Shown in pieces: positions 17,323-27,867 of a DNA stretch of 51,849 nt (position 1 is the first letter of the stretch; the number at the start of each line of letters is the position of its first letter). This DNA comes from Pseudomonadota bacterium. GTDB taxonomy: Bacteria > Pseudomonadota > Gammaproteobacteria > Legionellales > Legionellaceae. A model generated the notes under the pieces. It was not told the DNA's origin. It worked only from the letters and a program-made list of their open reading frames with translations, and ran no database searches. The position numbers were made by a program, and so were the translations under genes. Location of the stretch: assembly GCA_020161725.1 (NCBI GenBank), contig JAIUOG010000004.1, forward strand, positions 1 through 51,849. The letters are read 5' to 3'.

Positions 17323-19016
17323 TGGATATAAGACGCGTTATTTTATATGCTGCATTAGCCCTAATTTCCTATTCTTTATGGACTAATTGGCAGCATGATT
17401 ATCCTGCTAAACAACCAGTAGCAGCTTCCCTTCAAACAAATACAACTAATTCTAATTCCTCTGGTGAATTAAATTTATTACCTGAAGTCAATAACAACGA
17501 TAGTGCTAATTTGGTAACTAATAATGATGAAAAAAAGGCAGTTGCTTTACAAAACTCAACTGCCAAAATGATTCATGTTAAAACCGATGTTTTAAGTTTA
17601 TTGATAGATACAACCAATGGCGATGTGGTTAAAGCTGAACTTTTAGATTATCCAGTATCAGTTGAAAATAAAAATACGCCTATTACTTTACTACAAGATA
17701 ATCCTGCGGAACGTTATGTTGCCAATAGTTCTCTTTTTACCAGCGAGAATTCGGCAGTAAAAAATATTAATTTCAATTTTCAGAGCCAAAAGACTCAATA
17801 CAATTTAGAAAATGGACAAAATACCTTAACTGTCGTTCTTGAAGGTAAAACAGATGAAGGTCTAGAAGTTAAAAAAGAGTTTGTTTTTACTAAAGGCTCT
17901 TACCTAATCCAGTTAAATTATTTAATTAACAATAGCGGTACGGAAGCTTGGCAAGGTTACTTGAATACTCAGCTTCTTCGCTCTTCACCTAAAGAAGATA
18001 AATCAAGCATGTTCCATATTGGCTCATATACGGGGGCTTCCTACTCTAAACCCGGGAAAACTCGTTATCAAAAAGTCAATTTTTCTGATATGAATAAGTC
18101 GAATCTTGATGTTGAAGCAACAGGTGGTTGGGTTGCTATGCAGCAACATTATTTCCTTTCAGCCTTCGTTCCTCCAGCAGAAAGTACTAATAAATTTTAT
18201 ACAAGATCAATTAACGGTAATTATTTAATAGGCACTGTCTCTAATCCTATTAATGTTACACCGGGAAGCCAAAAAGAATTAAGTACAAAACTTTATATTG
18301 GCCCTGAAATCACGTCTAACCTTAAAGAAATTGCACCCGGACTTGATTTAACTGTCGATTATGGCTGGTTATGGTTCCTATCTTCTTTCCTCTTTTCTTT
18401 GATGAAAGCTATCTACAAGGTAGTTGGTAACTGGGGATGGTCTATTGTTCTTGTAACAGTTTTAATTAAATTAGCTTTCTATCGTTTATCTGCGACTAGT
18501 TATAAATCAATGGCAGGCATGAGAAAGTTACAACCGAAGTTACAAGAATTACGTGAGCGTTATGGTGATGACAAGGCCAAAATGAGTCAGGCTACTATGG
18601 AATTATATCGCCAAGAAAAAGTGAATCCTCTTGGTGGTTGTTTACCTATTATTATCCAAATTCCAGTCTTTATTGCCTTATATTGGGTTTTATTAGAGAG
18701 TGTTGAATTAAGACAGGCTCCATTCATTTTTTGGATTAAGGATTTAGCAGAAGCGGATCCTTATCATGTGTTACCTATTATTATGGGTGCCACTATGCTG
18801 ATTCAACAACGTTTGAATCCAGCACCACCTGATCCAATGCAAGCTAAAATAATGATGTTTTTACCTATCCTATTTACAGGTCTATTTTGGAGTTTCCCGG
18901 CTGGTTTAGTTCTGTATTGGATAGTTAATAATACCCTGTCTATTTTGCAGCAATGGTATATAACAAGAAAATATAGTGATGATAATTCATCTAAAAAACT
19001 AGCTGTTTCAAAATAA
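17322..19016 (+). CDS. yidC: Membrane protein insertase YidC (Oxa1 family)
   Basis: 564 residues. An N-terminal membrane anchor (about 4-20) precedes a variable Asn/Ser-rich linker and a large periplasmic beta domain (to about 340). The conserved five-helix Oxa1 core follows ([12 protein letters not shown]..., [39 protein letters not shown]). The groove arginine is expected in the KLAFYRL segment. YidC inserts small membrane proteins, including the ATP synthase c subunit encoded in this window, with or without Sec. The ATG at 17322 overlaps the yidD stop; an in-frame TTG one codon earlier is less likely. Its stop overlaps the mnmE start (TAATG). Confidence 0.97.
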   Translation: MDIRRVILYAALALISYSLWTNWQHDYPAKQPVAASLQTNTTNSNSSGELNLLPEVNNNDSANLVTNNDEKKAVALQNSTAKMIHVKTDVLSLLIDTTNGDVVKAELLDYPVSVENKNTPITLLQDNPAERYVANSSLFTSENSAVKNINFNFQSQKTQYNLENGQNTLTVVLEGKTDEGLEVKKEFVFTKGSYLIQLNYLINNSGTEAWQGYLNTQLLRSSPKEDKSSMFHIGSYTGASYSKPGKTRYQKVNFSDMNKSNLDVEATGGWVAMQQHYFLSAFVPPAESTNKFYTRSINGNYLIGTVSNPINVTPGSQKELSTKLYIGPEITSNLKEIAPGLDLTVDYGWLWFLSSFLFSLMKAIYKVVGNWGWSIVLVTVLIKLAFYRLSATSYKSMAGMRKLQPKLQELRERYGDDKAKMSQATMELYRQEKVNPLGGCLPIIIQIPVFIALYWVLLESVELRQAPFIFWIKDLAEADPYHVLPIIMGATMLIQQRLNPAPPDPMQAKIMMFLPILFTGLFWSFPAGLVLYWIVNNTLSILQQWYITRKYSDDNSSKKLAVSK

Positions 19017-20356
19017 TGCAAAATGAAACAATAGTTGCTGTTGCTACCCCAGCCGGACAAGGCGGGGTAGGAATTCTTCGTCTTTCAGGCCCCAAAGCCT
19101 ATTTTATTGCTAAGCAATTAAATGAAAATATCGAATTAGAGCCACGTAAAGCAACCTACTGTAATTTCAGATCTCCTAAGGGTGAATTAATTGATAAAGG
19201 ACTTCTTCTTTATTTTAAATCGCCCTTTTCTTTTACCGGCGAAGATGTAGTTGAGTTTCAAGCCCATGGTTCACCCTTTGTCCTAGATAACTTATTGAAA
19301 GAAACCTTAAGTTTAGGCGCAAGAGTAGCGCGCCCTGGTGAATTTTCACTAAGAGCTTTTTTAAACGATAAAATTGATTTGGCCCAGGCTGAGGCTATTG
19401 CTGATCTTATTTCTGCGAGTTCAAATCTTGCTAGCAAAATGGCCCTTCGCTCTCTTGAGGGTGATTTTTCAAAAAAAGTGAATGAATTAAACGAAAAGGT
19501 CATTTATCTGCGCTTATATGTGGAGGCAGCTATTGATTTCCCTGAAGAAGAAATCGATTTTCTTGCGGACGGTAAAGTCGAAACCTTACTACTAGAAATT
19601 GAAAGCAGTCTAAATCAAATAATAGCAACTGCTGCTCAAGGTTCCATTATGCGTGAAGGCTTATCTATTGTAATTGTAGGAAAACCTAACGCCGGCAAAT
19701 CTACTTTAATTAATTGTCTAGCTGGGAAAGATATTGCTATTGTTACCGAGATTGCAGGTACAACAAGAGATGTTATGCGTGAGCATATTTTGCTTGATGA
19801 AATTCCTATTCATCTTGTTGATACAGCAGGTTTACGAGAAAGTAATGATCCTGTAGAGCAAGAAGGTATAAAAAGAGCCTGGCAGGAAGTAGCTAAGGCA
19901 GATTGTGTCTTAATGATTAACGATGCTACAGATAAGGAAATTGATTTTAAATTAAATCAAGACATCATTAATGTTTTACCAAACGCAGTCCCTATTCTAA
20001 AAATTTATAATAAAGTTGATTCGCTACAGGAAGAAGCAAGAATTGAAGAGGATAAGATATTCATTTCTGCAAAACATGGATTAGGGATTAATTATCTTAA
20101 AGAGGCTATAAAAAAAGCGGTAGGCTTTAAACCTATCGAGGGACAATTTTTAGCAAGAAGACGCCATTTAGATGCCTTAGAACAAGCAAAGCATTTCATT
20201 GAAAATGGTAAAATACAATTATTAGGCCAACGCGCAGGTGAATTACTAGCTGCTGATTTAAATGAAGCCCATAAGGTTCTAGGAGAAATAACAGGTAGTT
20301 TTACCCCTGACGATCTTTTAGGCCGAATTTTTTCAAGTTTTTGTATTGGTAAATGA
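19016..20356 (+). CDS. mnmE: tRNA uridine-5-carboxymethylaminomethyl modification GTPase MnmE
   Basis: 446 residues. The N-terminal folate-binding domain starts [21 protein letters not shown] helical domain contains an inserted G domain with P-loop [13 protein letters not shown] (about 221-233), DTAGLRES and NKVD. The C-terminal FCIGK carries the catalytic cysteine of the family. With MnmG it modifies wobble uridines of several tRNAs. mnmG is not adjacent: the next gene is a coupled methyltransferase overlapping by 4 bases (ATGA). Confidence 0.97.
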   Translation: MQNETIVAVATPAGQGGVGILRLSGPKAYFIAKQLNENIELEPRKATYCNFRSPKGELIDKGLLLYFKSPFSFTGEDVVEFQAHGSPFVLDNLLKETLSLGARVARPGEFSLRAFLNDKIDLAQAEAIADLISASSNLASKMALRSLEGDFSKKVNELNEKVIYLRLYVEAAIDFPEEEIDFLADGKVETLLLEIESSLNQIIATAAQGSIMREGLSIVIVGKPNAGKSTLINCLAGKDIAIVTEIAGTTRDVMREHILLDEIPIHLVDTAGLRESNDPVEQEGIKRAWQEVAKADCVLMINDATDKEIDFKLNQDIINVLPNAVPILKIYNKVDSLQEEARIEEDKIFISAKHGLGINYLKEAIKKAVGFKPIEGQFLARRRHLDALEQAKHFIENGKIQLLGQRAGELLAADLNEAHKVLGEITGSFTPDDLLGRIFSSFCIGK

Positions 20357-21147
20357 TAGATCATATATTCAGAAATCCTAATAAATATAGTGAAAATAAC
20401 GCGCTGCAGTATAATTTTGCTATGAAACTATTAAGCAAAATTTCATTCGATAGTAAGCCCCGAATTCTTGATATTGGATGTGGAGATGGGACCATAACAA
20501 ACGAGATCGCTGAAATTGTTCCTGAAGGCTGTGTTATTGGTACGGATATTTCAGAACAGATGATAGAATTTGCTTCTAGAAAATATATAAACCAACCTAA
20601 CTTGCGTTTTTTAGCTATGGATGCAAGTAAAAATATTTTTAGAGAACAATTTGATATTGTTATTTCTTTTAATTGCTTACATTGGATAAAAGATCAACAA
20701 AATGCCTTATTGGGTATAGCAAAATCAGCGGTGGATTGTGCGCAAATATTATTGCTCCTATCTCATAAAAAATCGTTATACCACCAAGTTTTAGATAAAC
20801 TTTGTTCCAGTAGTAAATGGTCAAATTATTTTACTAATTTTACCAGTCCACGCTTATTTTTCGAATTAGATGATTATAAAAAAATGGTTATTAATTCAGG
20901 ACTAGAAGTACTTGAAATATCAGAAGAGGAAATGACTTATTCTTTTCAATCTAAAAGACAACTTAAAAATTTTTTTAATGCAGCAGGAGCTCAGATAAAG
21001 CAAATTCCTGAAGCGAAAAAAGATGAGTTTTTAAATGATTTTGCTGCTGAATATTTAAATGAATTAGGTCTTTCTCAATCAGAACTAATACCTTTAAGTT
21101 TTTGGTGCTTACAAGTTATAGCAATAAAATCGAAATTGTTAAAATAA
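20353..21147 (+). CDS. Class I SAM-dependent methyltransferase, substrate unknown
   Basis: A 264-residue Rossmann-fold methyltransferase. Motif I is [16 protein letters not shown] (about 38-53), motif II region is [14 protein letters not shown], and motif IV is [13 protein letters not shown], whose N-CLHW pattern resembles trans-aconitate and juvenile-hormone-acid-type O-methyltransferases. The C-terminal lid ([19 protein letters not shown]) is also of that type. Its ATG overlaps the mnmE stop, so it is translated with mnmE, but no direct link to tRNA modification is evident. The substrate is more likely a small carboxylic acid than RNA, by resemblance only. Confidence 0.8.
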   Translation: MIDHIFRNPNKYSENNALQYNFAMKLLSKISFDSKPRILDIGCGDGTITNEIAEIVPEGCVIGTDISEQMIEFASRKYINQPNLRFLAMDASKNIFREQFDIVISFNCLHWIKDQQNALLGIAKSAVDCAQILLLLSHKKSLYHQVLDKLCSSSKWSNYFTNFTSPRLFFELDDYKKMVINSGLEVLEISEEEMTYSFQSKRQLKNFFNAAGAQIKQIPEAKKDEFLNDFAAEYLNELGLSQSELIPLSFWCLQVIAIKSKLLK

Positions 21148-21357
21148 CAGATTATATAATTTACCTATTATTAATATCCCTTCCTCATAAATGCAAAAAA
21201 AAAATACAAAAATAGCTTGTGACTTTTTAAATTGGGTGGTAAGTTTAGTTTTTTGCCATTTTGATTACTAAAAGTAAATAGGCAGCTTTGTTTAAATTGC
21301 TAATAAATTTGGCATATTTTATCGATTAAATAATTTGCCCTGTGTTTTGGATAGGAT

Positions 21358-23106
21358 ATGAGTACAGCTGATTTATACCCACTTAAATTTAACTATGATT
21401 TATTTTCATCAAATAAAATATCTTTTTTTACAGAAATAAAATCTCAACCCCAAGAAGGGGAAGGCGAAGAAAGAGCTAAAAAAAGGTTCCTCTCTGTAAA
21501 AAGAGAAGTAGAGAAAACGAAAGAGGTTGAAGAAGGTGGCGAAAAGAAAACAATAGTTGATATTCATGTTCCCTACCGTTTTTTAATAAACAATAAAACA
21601 CAAATAGAACAAGAATTCGATAATCTTTTTGCTAATCTAAAAAACTTAGATGGTTCTAATAATAAAGAAGTATTCTTTCTTTATTGCTATTATTGCTGCC
21701 TTTTACTAAAAGGTTTTTATGTTTCTTATAGAAATGATACGGAAATAACAAAATATACCAACTTATCTCGAGAGATAAAAAAACGTTATTTAAACGAATT
21801 TAATAAAAACATAGATGAAAATAATCCAATAGTTCAAAACAAAAAAGCAGATGACGATAGCGAAAATACTGAAAACTCTAACAAAAAAAAGAAAGACGAT
21901 GATTTTGGTACCTACCTTGTTAACTCACTTGTAGATGGTTTTTTTAAGTTTTTTGAAACAGTGAATCATGCCTCGGCTATTTTTGCTAAGACAGCTTTAG
22001 CGAATGCTTATCGTATTTATTGGCTTTTTTTGAAAAGTGTTACCACTAAATTTCTCTACCTTTCTAAAGATTGGCAATGGTTAGATAAGATAGCGAATTT
22101 CTTTCATACTAAATTTGATATTGATAATTTATCCGCCTTTCTTAATAAGCCTAATGTCGTATTTAAATTATTAAGTGTTGCTTTTTTTGCGTTTAAATTT
22201 TTTATACAAAGTATATTGCTGATAAAACATACTTTTCTTCCTTCTGGAAAAGAAGATGAAATACGTTGGTATGAGCGTTTAAAAAATGAACTTATTAAAA
22301 GGCATACTGATTTATTAAATGATTTTACCTGGTTTTTTGTTAATCTTTTCACTAATTATTCTTATCTTTTTAAACCTTTACTGAATATTTCTGAAGCGAC
22401 TGGGAATTGGATTACAGCAGGTTTTCTTGTTTTTGATTTTGCCCTGGTTTTATGGAAGCAATTTCTAGCTTATAAACGTTATGATTTAAAAAGAAAACAG
22501 TATCAAGACGAATTATTAGATGTTTCATTGGATGAGGATTATAAGGACATTATTCGACAACAGCTAAGAGAACTCGAGTTAGCTTTTAATGTTGAGTCAT
22601 CAAACCTTATTTTCAATGCTGCTGCAGCCTTAATGATTGTCGCGGGATTTAGTGCCGCTCTTATTTTTACTGCGCCGGCACTTATTTTAGTTTCGCATAT
22701 TTTTTGCCTTATTGGCGTAGCCATGTATTTGTCAGCCGGAGCCTACAAAGATTTTAGGCAAAAAGGCTTAGAGCTTGATAAAGATATTAATAATGTTGAA
22801 GCTCAACAGCTTTATGCAAAGGCAAGAAAAGAGTTTATTTTGACTTTTAGCCAAAATATTCTGATGCCAAGTTTTTTCATTGTAACCTGTGCATTTTGTT
22901 GGCAGGCAGCCTTGGCTCTGGTTGTTGTGTATGCAGCTTATAAACTGATTGAAACTTGCCTTGAGCATCGAGATGAGTGGAAAAAGAAAAATAGCGGTGA
23001 TGCTTTAGAAAGCAATTGGAAGGCTATAAGTAGAAGTGGTGATGATGTTGTTGGTAAGGAAAGTGAAGATGCTGAACATAAACAACTAGTTACCTCCCTA
23101 AATTAA
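21358..23106 (+). CDS. Orphan polytopic membrane protein, candidate Dot/Icm effector
   Basis: 582 residues, not recognised. A soluble N-terminal part (1-265) has a charged Glu/Lys-rich stretch (30-65) and a low-complexity acidic-basic linker (160-182). Hydrophobic segments follow at about 268-290, 351-370, 417-440, 443-463 and 500-531, with a coiled-coil-like piece between (376-412). The C-terminus is hydrophilic and acidic (VVGKESEDAEHKQLVTSLN), similar in kind to the glutamate-rich tails of many Legionella translocated proteins. There is no signal peptide. It is monocistronic behind a 210-base AT-rich gap and sits in an accessory segment beside decayed genes. An effector role is inferred from architecture and context only. 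Confidence 0.7.
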   Translation: MSTADLYPLKFNYDLFSSNKISFFTEIKSQPQEGEGEERAKKRFLSVKREVEKTKEVEEGGEKKTIVDIHVPYRFLINNKTQIEQEFDNLFANLKNLDGSNNKEVFFLYCYYCCLLLKGFYVSYRNDTEITKYTNLSREIKKRYLNEFNKNIDENNPIVQNKKADDDSENTENSNKKKKDDDFGTYLVNSLVDGFFKFFETVNHASAIFAKTALANAYRIYWLFLKSVTTKFLYLSKDWQWLDKIANFFHTKFDIDNLSAFLNKPNVVFKLLSVAFFAFKFFIQSILLIKHTFLPSGKEDEIRWYERLKNELIKRHTDLLNDFTWFFVNLFTNYSYLFKPLLNISEATGNWITAGFLVFDFALVLWKQFLAYKRYDLKRKQYQDELLDVSLDEDYKDIIRQQLRELELAFNVESSNLIFNAAAALMIVAGFSAALIFTAPALILVSHIFCLIGVAMYLSAGAYKDFRQKGLELDKDINNVEAQQLYAKARKEFILTFSQNILMPSFFIVTCAFCWQAALALVVVYAAYKLIETCLEHRDEWKKKNSGDALESNWKAISRSGDDVVGKESEDAEHKQLVTSLN

Positions 23107-23142
23107 AATGGCTAGTTTTTTTAAAAGCCAACCTTTTGGATT

Positions 23143-24005
23143 TTAAGCCCTAAGCTTAATTATTTCCAATAAAAATGAAGACGTTGGCGTTTGTTCTAAT
23201 TTTTTAGGCTTCTTTGCAAAATTTGAATGAGTAATTAAGGGCGAAGGGCTGGGAGTTGTGGTTGCATACCATTGTTTGCCAGTCCTGGTCTTAGTAACGA
23301 GTACTTCACCCATTAATTTGGCTTTACCTATTTCTTCTTTCAATCGTGTTTGTTGCTGTTCTTTCCATATAATTATAAGCTTCTCAAATGTAATTTCAGG
23401 CTGTGTTTCAGCAAGATTTAAGAAGCTTAGACTGTTAGATAAAGCTTTAGCAGTACCTGAACCAGAATGGGTCTTAAGGTTGCTGCTGCATCACCTATGA
23501 AAATAACATTTTTCATTTTATAGCCCGGTGTTCCATAATCAAAAATGGTCTGTATATAAGGGGGAGTAGTTTTTCTAACTATATTTGCTATAGTTTCGGG
23601 TAGTAATTTTTTTGCTAATTTCTGTAAATGGCTGATATGTTTTTCTGTTAAGGTGCCTATAGGTAAAGAATGCGTGTGTTACTTAAGTTAAAGCATCTAT
23701 TGATTGGGTTCAAAAAATTTGTTCCTTAAGTTCAACTTCATCTTTACGTATAAAAGAACAGCCAGAGACTTCAAAATAGGGAATATCCTTATCTAAAAAG
23801 CCTAGTTCAATACATGAATTAATAGTCGCTATTGGTAGAGTAATGCCTGAGCCTTTGCTTTATTCATTTGACCTAAGATTGCTCTAAGACTGTGACAACA
23901 GCACCGAGCTTTTGAGTGCTATGCACATACTCATGCCTGCAATTGAACCGCCAATTATAACAACTTTTTTCCTTGATAACCTGTGTTGTGACAATCTGAA
24001 GATAA
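23143..24005 (-). pseudogene. Decayed FAD-dependent aromatic-ring-type monooxygenase
   Basis: Reading the minus strand gives fragments in several frames. KKVVIIGGSIAGMSMCIALK is the FAD-binding GxGxxG-type start, and GAVVTVLEQS is the end of the dinucleotide fold after a frameshift. GSGITLPIATINSCIELGF follows after another lesion and ends in TGA and TAA stops. VIFIGDAAATLRP is the second FAD motif (GD), which shifts frame into HSGSGTAKALSNSLSFLNL. The C-terminus is open to the TAA at 23143. The order matches 2,6-dihydroxypyridine hydroxylase or UbiH-like monooxygenases, normally about 400 residues; a central portion is deleted. At least three frameshifts or stops make it non-functional. Confidence 0.85.
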
Positions 24006-24028
24006 ATTTTTTAAACTAATTAATATGT

Positions 24029-24634
24029 ATGCAATTTGATTTTTATAAGATGTTAGAAAAATATACTCGTGATGAATCTATCGATGAAATTGTTCTAATA
24101 GGCCATAGTTTAGGTGGTGCAATTATTGCCAATTCACTTCATACCATTGAGCAATTAGATACTGAAAAAAAGATAAAAAAGGTTCAATTACTTGCACCTG
24201 CGGTGATGAAAAATCCTTTATTACAGATAATTTCTAATCTGCCCACCCTTCTTTTCAAAAATGAAGGTGATAAAACAGAATCGGTTGAATATGCAACTAA
24301 TGCAAGATTAAAGCGTATAGGTGGTCCTTCTGCACTTTCTTCCTTCTTTGACTTTATTGCTTTAATCGCTAATGCATTTCGTATTTTAAGAGCTGTATTT
24401 AATAGTACTCGAGTTTTTACTATGCCTTTAGAAATCCATTATGCAGAAGATGATGGTTTAGTTAGTGCATCAAACTTTAAAGATCTAGAAGCAGAAAAAA
24501 AATCGGCTCCTTCAGAAAATAAAAATGCTGTACAAGTAGTTTCTTATGCTAGAGGAAGACATCATTTACATGCTGGGAATAGTTACAATCATATTGAATT
24601 AACTAAAGACACAGCTCTTGTCAAAACTTGCTAG
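24029..24634 (+). CDS. Lipase-like alpha/beta hydrolase, probably 5'-truncated
   Basis: 201 residues. The nucleophile elbow GHSLGG lies at only about residues 22-27, followed by AIIANSLHTIEQL. A late HYAEDDGLVSASNF supplies a plausible catalytic acid, and RGRHHLHAGNSYNHIEL supplies histidines. Alpha/beta hydrolases normally have 70-100 residues before the elbow, so the N-terminal strands and oxyanion residues are missing here. The upstream DNA belongs to a decayed monooxygenase on the other strand, suggesting a rearrangement junction near 24000. It has no clear Shine-Dalgarno sequence. It may be a gene remnant rather than an active enzyme. Confidence 0.55.
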   Translation: MQFDFYKMLEKYTRDESIDEIVLIGHSLGGAIIANSLHTIEQLDTEKKIKKVQLLAPAVMKNPLLQIISNLPTLLFKNEGDKTESVEYATNARLKRIGGPSALSSFFDFIALIANAFRILRAVFNSTRVFTMPLEIHYAEDDGLVSASNFKDLEAEKKSAPSENKNAVQVVSYARGRHHLHAGNSYNHIELTKDTALVKTC

Positions 24635-24674
24635 TTTTTCTCTCGCCTCTCCCTCCTTTCCTTGCTTCCTTGCG

Positions 24675-24694
24675 CCCCGCGACTTGTTCGCGGG
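24675..24694. repeat. GC-rich stem-loop (CCCGCG/CGCGGG)
   Basis: CCCGCG at 24676-24681 and CGCGGG at 24689-24694 flank the loop ACTTGTT. This compact GC-rich hairpin stands out in an AT-rich gap and resembles short dispersed palindromes found between genes in related bacteria. Confidence 0.5.
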
Positions 24695-24809
24695 TCAGGT
24701 TAAAAGAAAATAATGAGTAAATGGGAGGGCAAATTTTAGATAATATATTAACTCTCCACTTTGAGCATGAGCATGGTTTACTATACAAACAATAATACTT
24801 CCACAAAGG

Positions 24810-25664
24810 CTATTTTGATTTCAACTCCAAAGCCAATTGATAAAGCTCATTTTTATTAACCTTGGTTAAAAGGTGAGCTATTTTCACGGCTTGTTTTAGT
24901 GGAAGTTCTTCTAAAAGAATTAAAAGAGTGTCTTTGGCTTTTAAATCTGCTCCTTCTTCAGCTAGTTTAGCAGGTAAAATTAAAACAAATTCACCTTTAC
25001 AAAGCCCTGCATCATCACTTAATAATTGGCGAATATTACTTACTTTATCTTGTATAAAACGCTCAAAAGTTTTAGTGAGTTCTTTTGCTAAAACAAGTTC
25101 ATAATCAGGGCCAAAAATAGCTTCGATGTCCTCTAAACAATTTAAAATACGGTGGGTTGATTCATATAAAACAACTGTATTTAATGCTTTGGCTAATTCT
25201 TTTAACCTTTCTTTTCTAGCTTGCTGTTTTGCTGGTAAAAAACCGATAAAAGTAAAATTATCTGCAGGAACTCCTGCCGCAGAAAGAGCTGTAATTATGG
25301 CCGAGGGGCCGGGAATAGGGACTACATTAATTCCTTTTTCACGAGCAAGTCTAACTAAAGGAAAGCCGGGATCAGATATTAAGGGTGTACCTGCATCGCT
25401 AATTAAAGCTAAATTTTGACCGGAAAGCAGTAATTCAATCAAGTCTTTCGATTTAGTCGATTCATTATGAGCATGCAAAGAGATTAGTGGTTTTTGGATA
25501 CCTAAGGATTCTAAAAAAACCTTTGAATGGCGAGTGTCTTCGGCAAGTATTTTATCAACCGATTTTAAAGTATCTAGTGCCCTAAGCGAAATATCATCAC
25601 GATTGCCGATAGGGGTTGCTACTATATAGAGAATGCCATCAAGGCTTGCTGAATTTTTTACCAT
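24810..25664 (-). CDS. rsmI: 16S rRNA (cytidine-1402-2'-O)-methyltransferase RsmI
   Basis: 284 residues of the tetrapyrrole-methylase-like fold. Signatures are LYIVATPIGNRDDISLRAL at the N-terminus, AEDTRHSK, SLHAHNE, ALISDAGTPLISDPGFPLVR (SAM-binding glycine loop) and VVLYESTHRI. RsmI methylates the ribose of C1402 in the decoding site, together with RsmH. The gene is divergent from lpoA, the common gammaproteobacterial order, and only 40 bases separate the two start codons, so their promoters must overlap. Confidence 0.96.
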   Translation of the reverse strand: MVKNSASLDGILYIVATPIGNRDDISLRALDTLKSVDKILAEDTRHSKVFLESLGIQKPLISLHAHNESTKSKDLIELLLSGQNLALISDAGTPLISDPGFPLVRLAREKGINVVPIPGPSAIITALSAAGVPADNFTFIGFLPAKQQARKERLKELAKALNTVVLYESTHRILNCLEDIEAIFGPDYELVLAKELTKTFERFIQDKVSNIRQLLSDDAGLCKGEFVLILPAKLAEEGADLKAKDTLLILLEELPLKQAVKIAHLLTKVNKNELYQLALELKSK

Positions 25665-25704
25665 CGTTTATCCTATTGCCTGCCTTTTTTTGAGACCGGC
25701 CTGC

Positions 25705-27495
25705 ATGTCAACTAAATTGTTTGCTTTTATTACTTCGTTATTACTACTGCTCTGTGCGTGCACCCAAGTAGTAAAGGAGCCACAGTTTAACACAGAACCT
25801 AAGGCAAAAAAGGTACGTGTTGAGACCCCCTATTCTATGCCGGCTAAAGCTTATCTAGCCTTAGCAGAAAATCAAAATATTGAAGAAAAACAAAATTTAC
25901 TTATTTTAGCGTCTGGTCGTTTAATTTATGAAGGTAAATGGCAAGATGGACAACAAATTTTAAGGCAAACTGAAAATTTATCATCGACTCAGGCTAAATT
26001 AAAAAATATTTTGCTAGCTAAGATTGCCTTAATTCAAGATAAACCTAAACTGGCTTTAGGTACTTTGGCTAAAGTGGGTTCAGCTTCTGAATTAACGTCA
26101 TTTTATCAGATTCAATACCATGAATTGCTCGCTCAATCCTTTGATGCAGGGCATCGCTCACAAGAATCAATCGTAGAGCGTATAAAGCTTGAAAATTTTT
26201 ATGAAAATGAAGCAGAAAAATTAAATAATCAAAAAAATCTATGGCTAACTCTAACCAAATTACCTGAAGCTGAATTAAATACATTGGCTGTAGAGGCTTC
26301 TCCCCATTCTTCTTTGAGCGGATGGGCTAAGCTTGCCCTAATTGCGCGCTCAAACCAAAATGGTGAAAACCTGCTTGCAGAAATGAAAAGCTGGCAACAG
26401 CAGTATCCTGGGCATACAGCAAATGCGTTATTGCCAGAATCAGTCGATTCTCTTAAACCTTTCTTATATCAAAACACCAAAAAACTTGCCCTTCTTTTAC
26501 CCTTATCTGGCAGTTTAAAAGGACCTGGAAATGCGATTCGAGATGGTTTTATGGATGCTGCAAAGGGTTATGAAGTCCAAATTCAAGTTTATGATACAGC
26601 AAAGACAAAGGCCTCGACTTTATATAATGAAGCGGTTGTGAATGGTGCTGATTATATTGTAGGGCCTTTAACTAAAAGTGATGCTGCTATGGTTGCCGCT
26701 TTAGAACACCCTGTCCCCACCCTTTTATTAAATGATGTTGATTTAACTAATAATAAAAATATTTATCGTTTTGGTTTGTCACCATCTAATGAAGCAAGAC
26801 AAGTTGCTATTAAAGCCAATAAAAATGGTTACAACCATGCGCTTATTATTGCACCAAAAGGGGCGTGGGGTGATGAAATTATTCGTGCCTTTAAAGCAGA
26901 ATGGAAAGAAAAAGGTGGTGTAGTAACTGATGAATTAGCCTATGAGGAACATTCAAATTTAAATCAAGATATTCGAGAGCTTTTGCATGTCACAGAAGCA
27001 GAGGCTCGTGAAAAACAAATTAAAAGATTACTTGGCGAGCATATTCAAACTGTCTCAGGAAGACGGGCTGATTTTGATATGATTTTCCTATTAGCTTACC
27101 CTTCAAAAGCGAGGCAAATTATGCCGCTTTTACGATATTATTTCGCGGCCGATGTGCCGGTTTATGCTACTTCAGCAGTCTATGCGGGGACAGTCGATAC
27201 CATGAAGGATAAAGATTTAAATGGGATTATTTTTTCTGATATGCCTTCTGTTTTTTCTCTGCAAAAGGCAACAAGGAACTGGCCTGAACAGCTAAATAGC
27301 TATAATCGCCTTTATGCACTAGGAGCAGATAGTTTTGCCCTATCTCAACAGTTTAATTATTTATTATTGTTCCCTGCTTTAAATATAAATAATAAGAATG
27401 GTATTTTATATTTGAATAAACAAAATCAAATTGCGAGAATTTCGGTTTTCGGTCAGTTTAAAAATGGCCTTGCCATCACAGAAAATATATCATAA
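25705..27495 (+). CDS. lpoA: Penicillin-binding protein activator LpoA (LppC-family lipoprotein)
   Basis: 596 residues. The start ATG at 25705 gives a lipoprotein signal, MSTKLFAFITSLLLLLCACT, with a lipobox ending at the cysteine near 17 or 19; an upstream in-frame ATG (25633) would bury it. A helical TPR-like N-terminal domain is followed by a periplasmic-binding-protein-like C-terminal domain beginning KKLALLLPLSGSLKGPGNAI. LpoA crosses the periplasm from the outer membrane to stimulate PBP1A. Its stop overlaps yraN (TAATG), and the lpoA-yraN-diaA order is conserved. Family assignment is firm; activation of a specific PBP is inferred. Confidence 0.92.
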   Translation: MSTKLFAFITSLLLLLCACTQVVKEPQFNTEPKAKKVRVETPYSMPAKAYLALAENQNIEEKQNLLILASGRLIYEGKWQDGQQILRQTENLSSTQAKLKNILLAKIALIQDKPKLALGTLAKVGSASELTSFYQIQYHELLAQSFDAGHRSQESIVERIKLENFYENEAEKLNNQKNLWLTLTKLPEAELNTLAVEASPHSSLSGWAKLALIARSNQNGENLLAEMKSWQQQYPGHTANALLPESVDSLKPFLYQNTKKLALLLPLSGSLKGPGNAIRDGFMDAAKGYEVQIQVYDTAKTKASTLYNEAVVNGADYIVGPLTKSDAAMVAALEHPVPTLLLNDVDLTNNKNIYRFGLSPSNEARQVAIKANKNGYNHALIIAPKGAWGDEIIRAFKAEWKEKGGVVTDELAYEEHSNLNQDIRELLHVTEAEAREKQIKRLLGEHIQTVSGRRADFDMIFLLAYPSKARQIMPLLRYYFAADVPVYATSAVYAGTVDTMKDKDLNGIIFSDMPSVFSLQKATRNWPEQLNSYNRLYALGADSFALSQQFNYLLLFPALNINNKNGILYLNKQNQIARISVFGQFKNGLAITENIS

Positions 27496-27860
27496 TGATT
27501 TTTACAACCAAAAAAGCAGGCGATAAGGCTGAAAAAAAGGCTTTAGAATATCTGCAAAAATCAGGTCTTCGTTTGATTATGGCCAATTATAGAAGTCCTT
27601 TTGGTGAGATTGATTTAATAATGAAAGATGGGCCTGCTTTAGTTTTTATTGAAGTAAGGCATAGAACCTCAATGGCTTACGGTGGCGCCTTAGCAAGTGT
27701 AACTTATTCAAAGCAGCAAAAAATTATTAAAACGGCAACGCATTATCTTTTAGTTAAAAAAATTAAAGAGCAATTACCACTTCGTTTTGATGTGTTAGCG
27801 ATTAATGGTAAAAATGAAACGATAGATTGGGTAAAAAATGCTTTTGGCTTAAATTTTTAG
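27495..27860 (+). CDS. yraN: YraN/UPF0102 family nuclease-fold protein
   Basis: A 121-residue protein with the UPF0102 pattern: GDKAEKKALEYLQKSGLRLI, NYRSPFGEIDLIMKDGPALV and FIEVRHRTS. The E-x-D-x(n)-E-x-R arrangement is that of a restriction-endonuclease-like fold, with VEVKxR changed to IEVRHR. The biological role is unsettled. The ATG overlaps the lpoA stop and diaA follows 7 bases after its stop, so the gene is inside a compact operon. Confidence 0.92.
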   Translation: MIFTTKKAGDKAEKKALEYLQKSGLRLIMANYRSPFGEIDLIMKDGPALVFIEVRHRTSMAYGGALASVTYSKQQKIIKTATHYLLVKKIKEQLPLRFDVLAINGKNETIDWVKNAFGLNF

Positions 27861-27867
27861 GGTTAAT

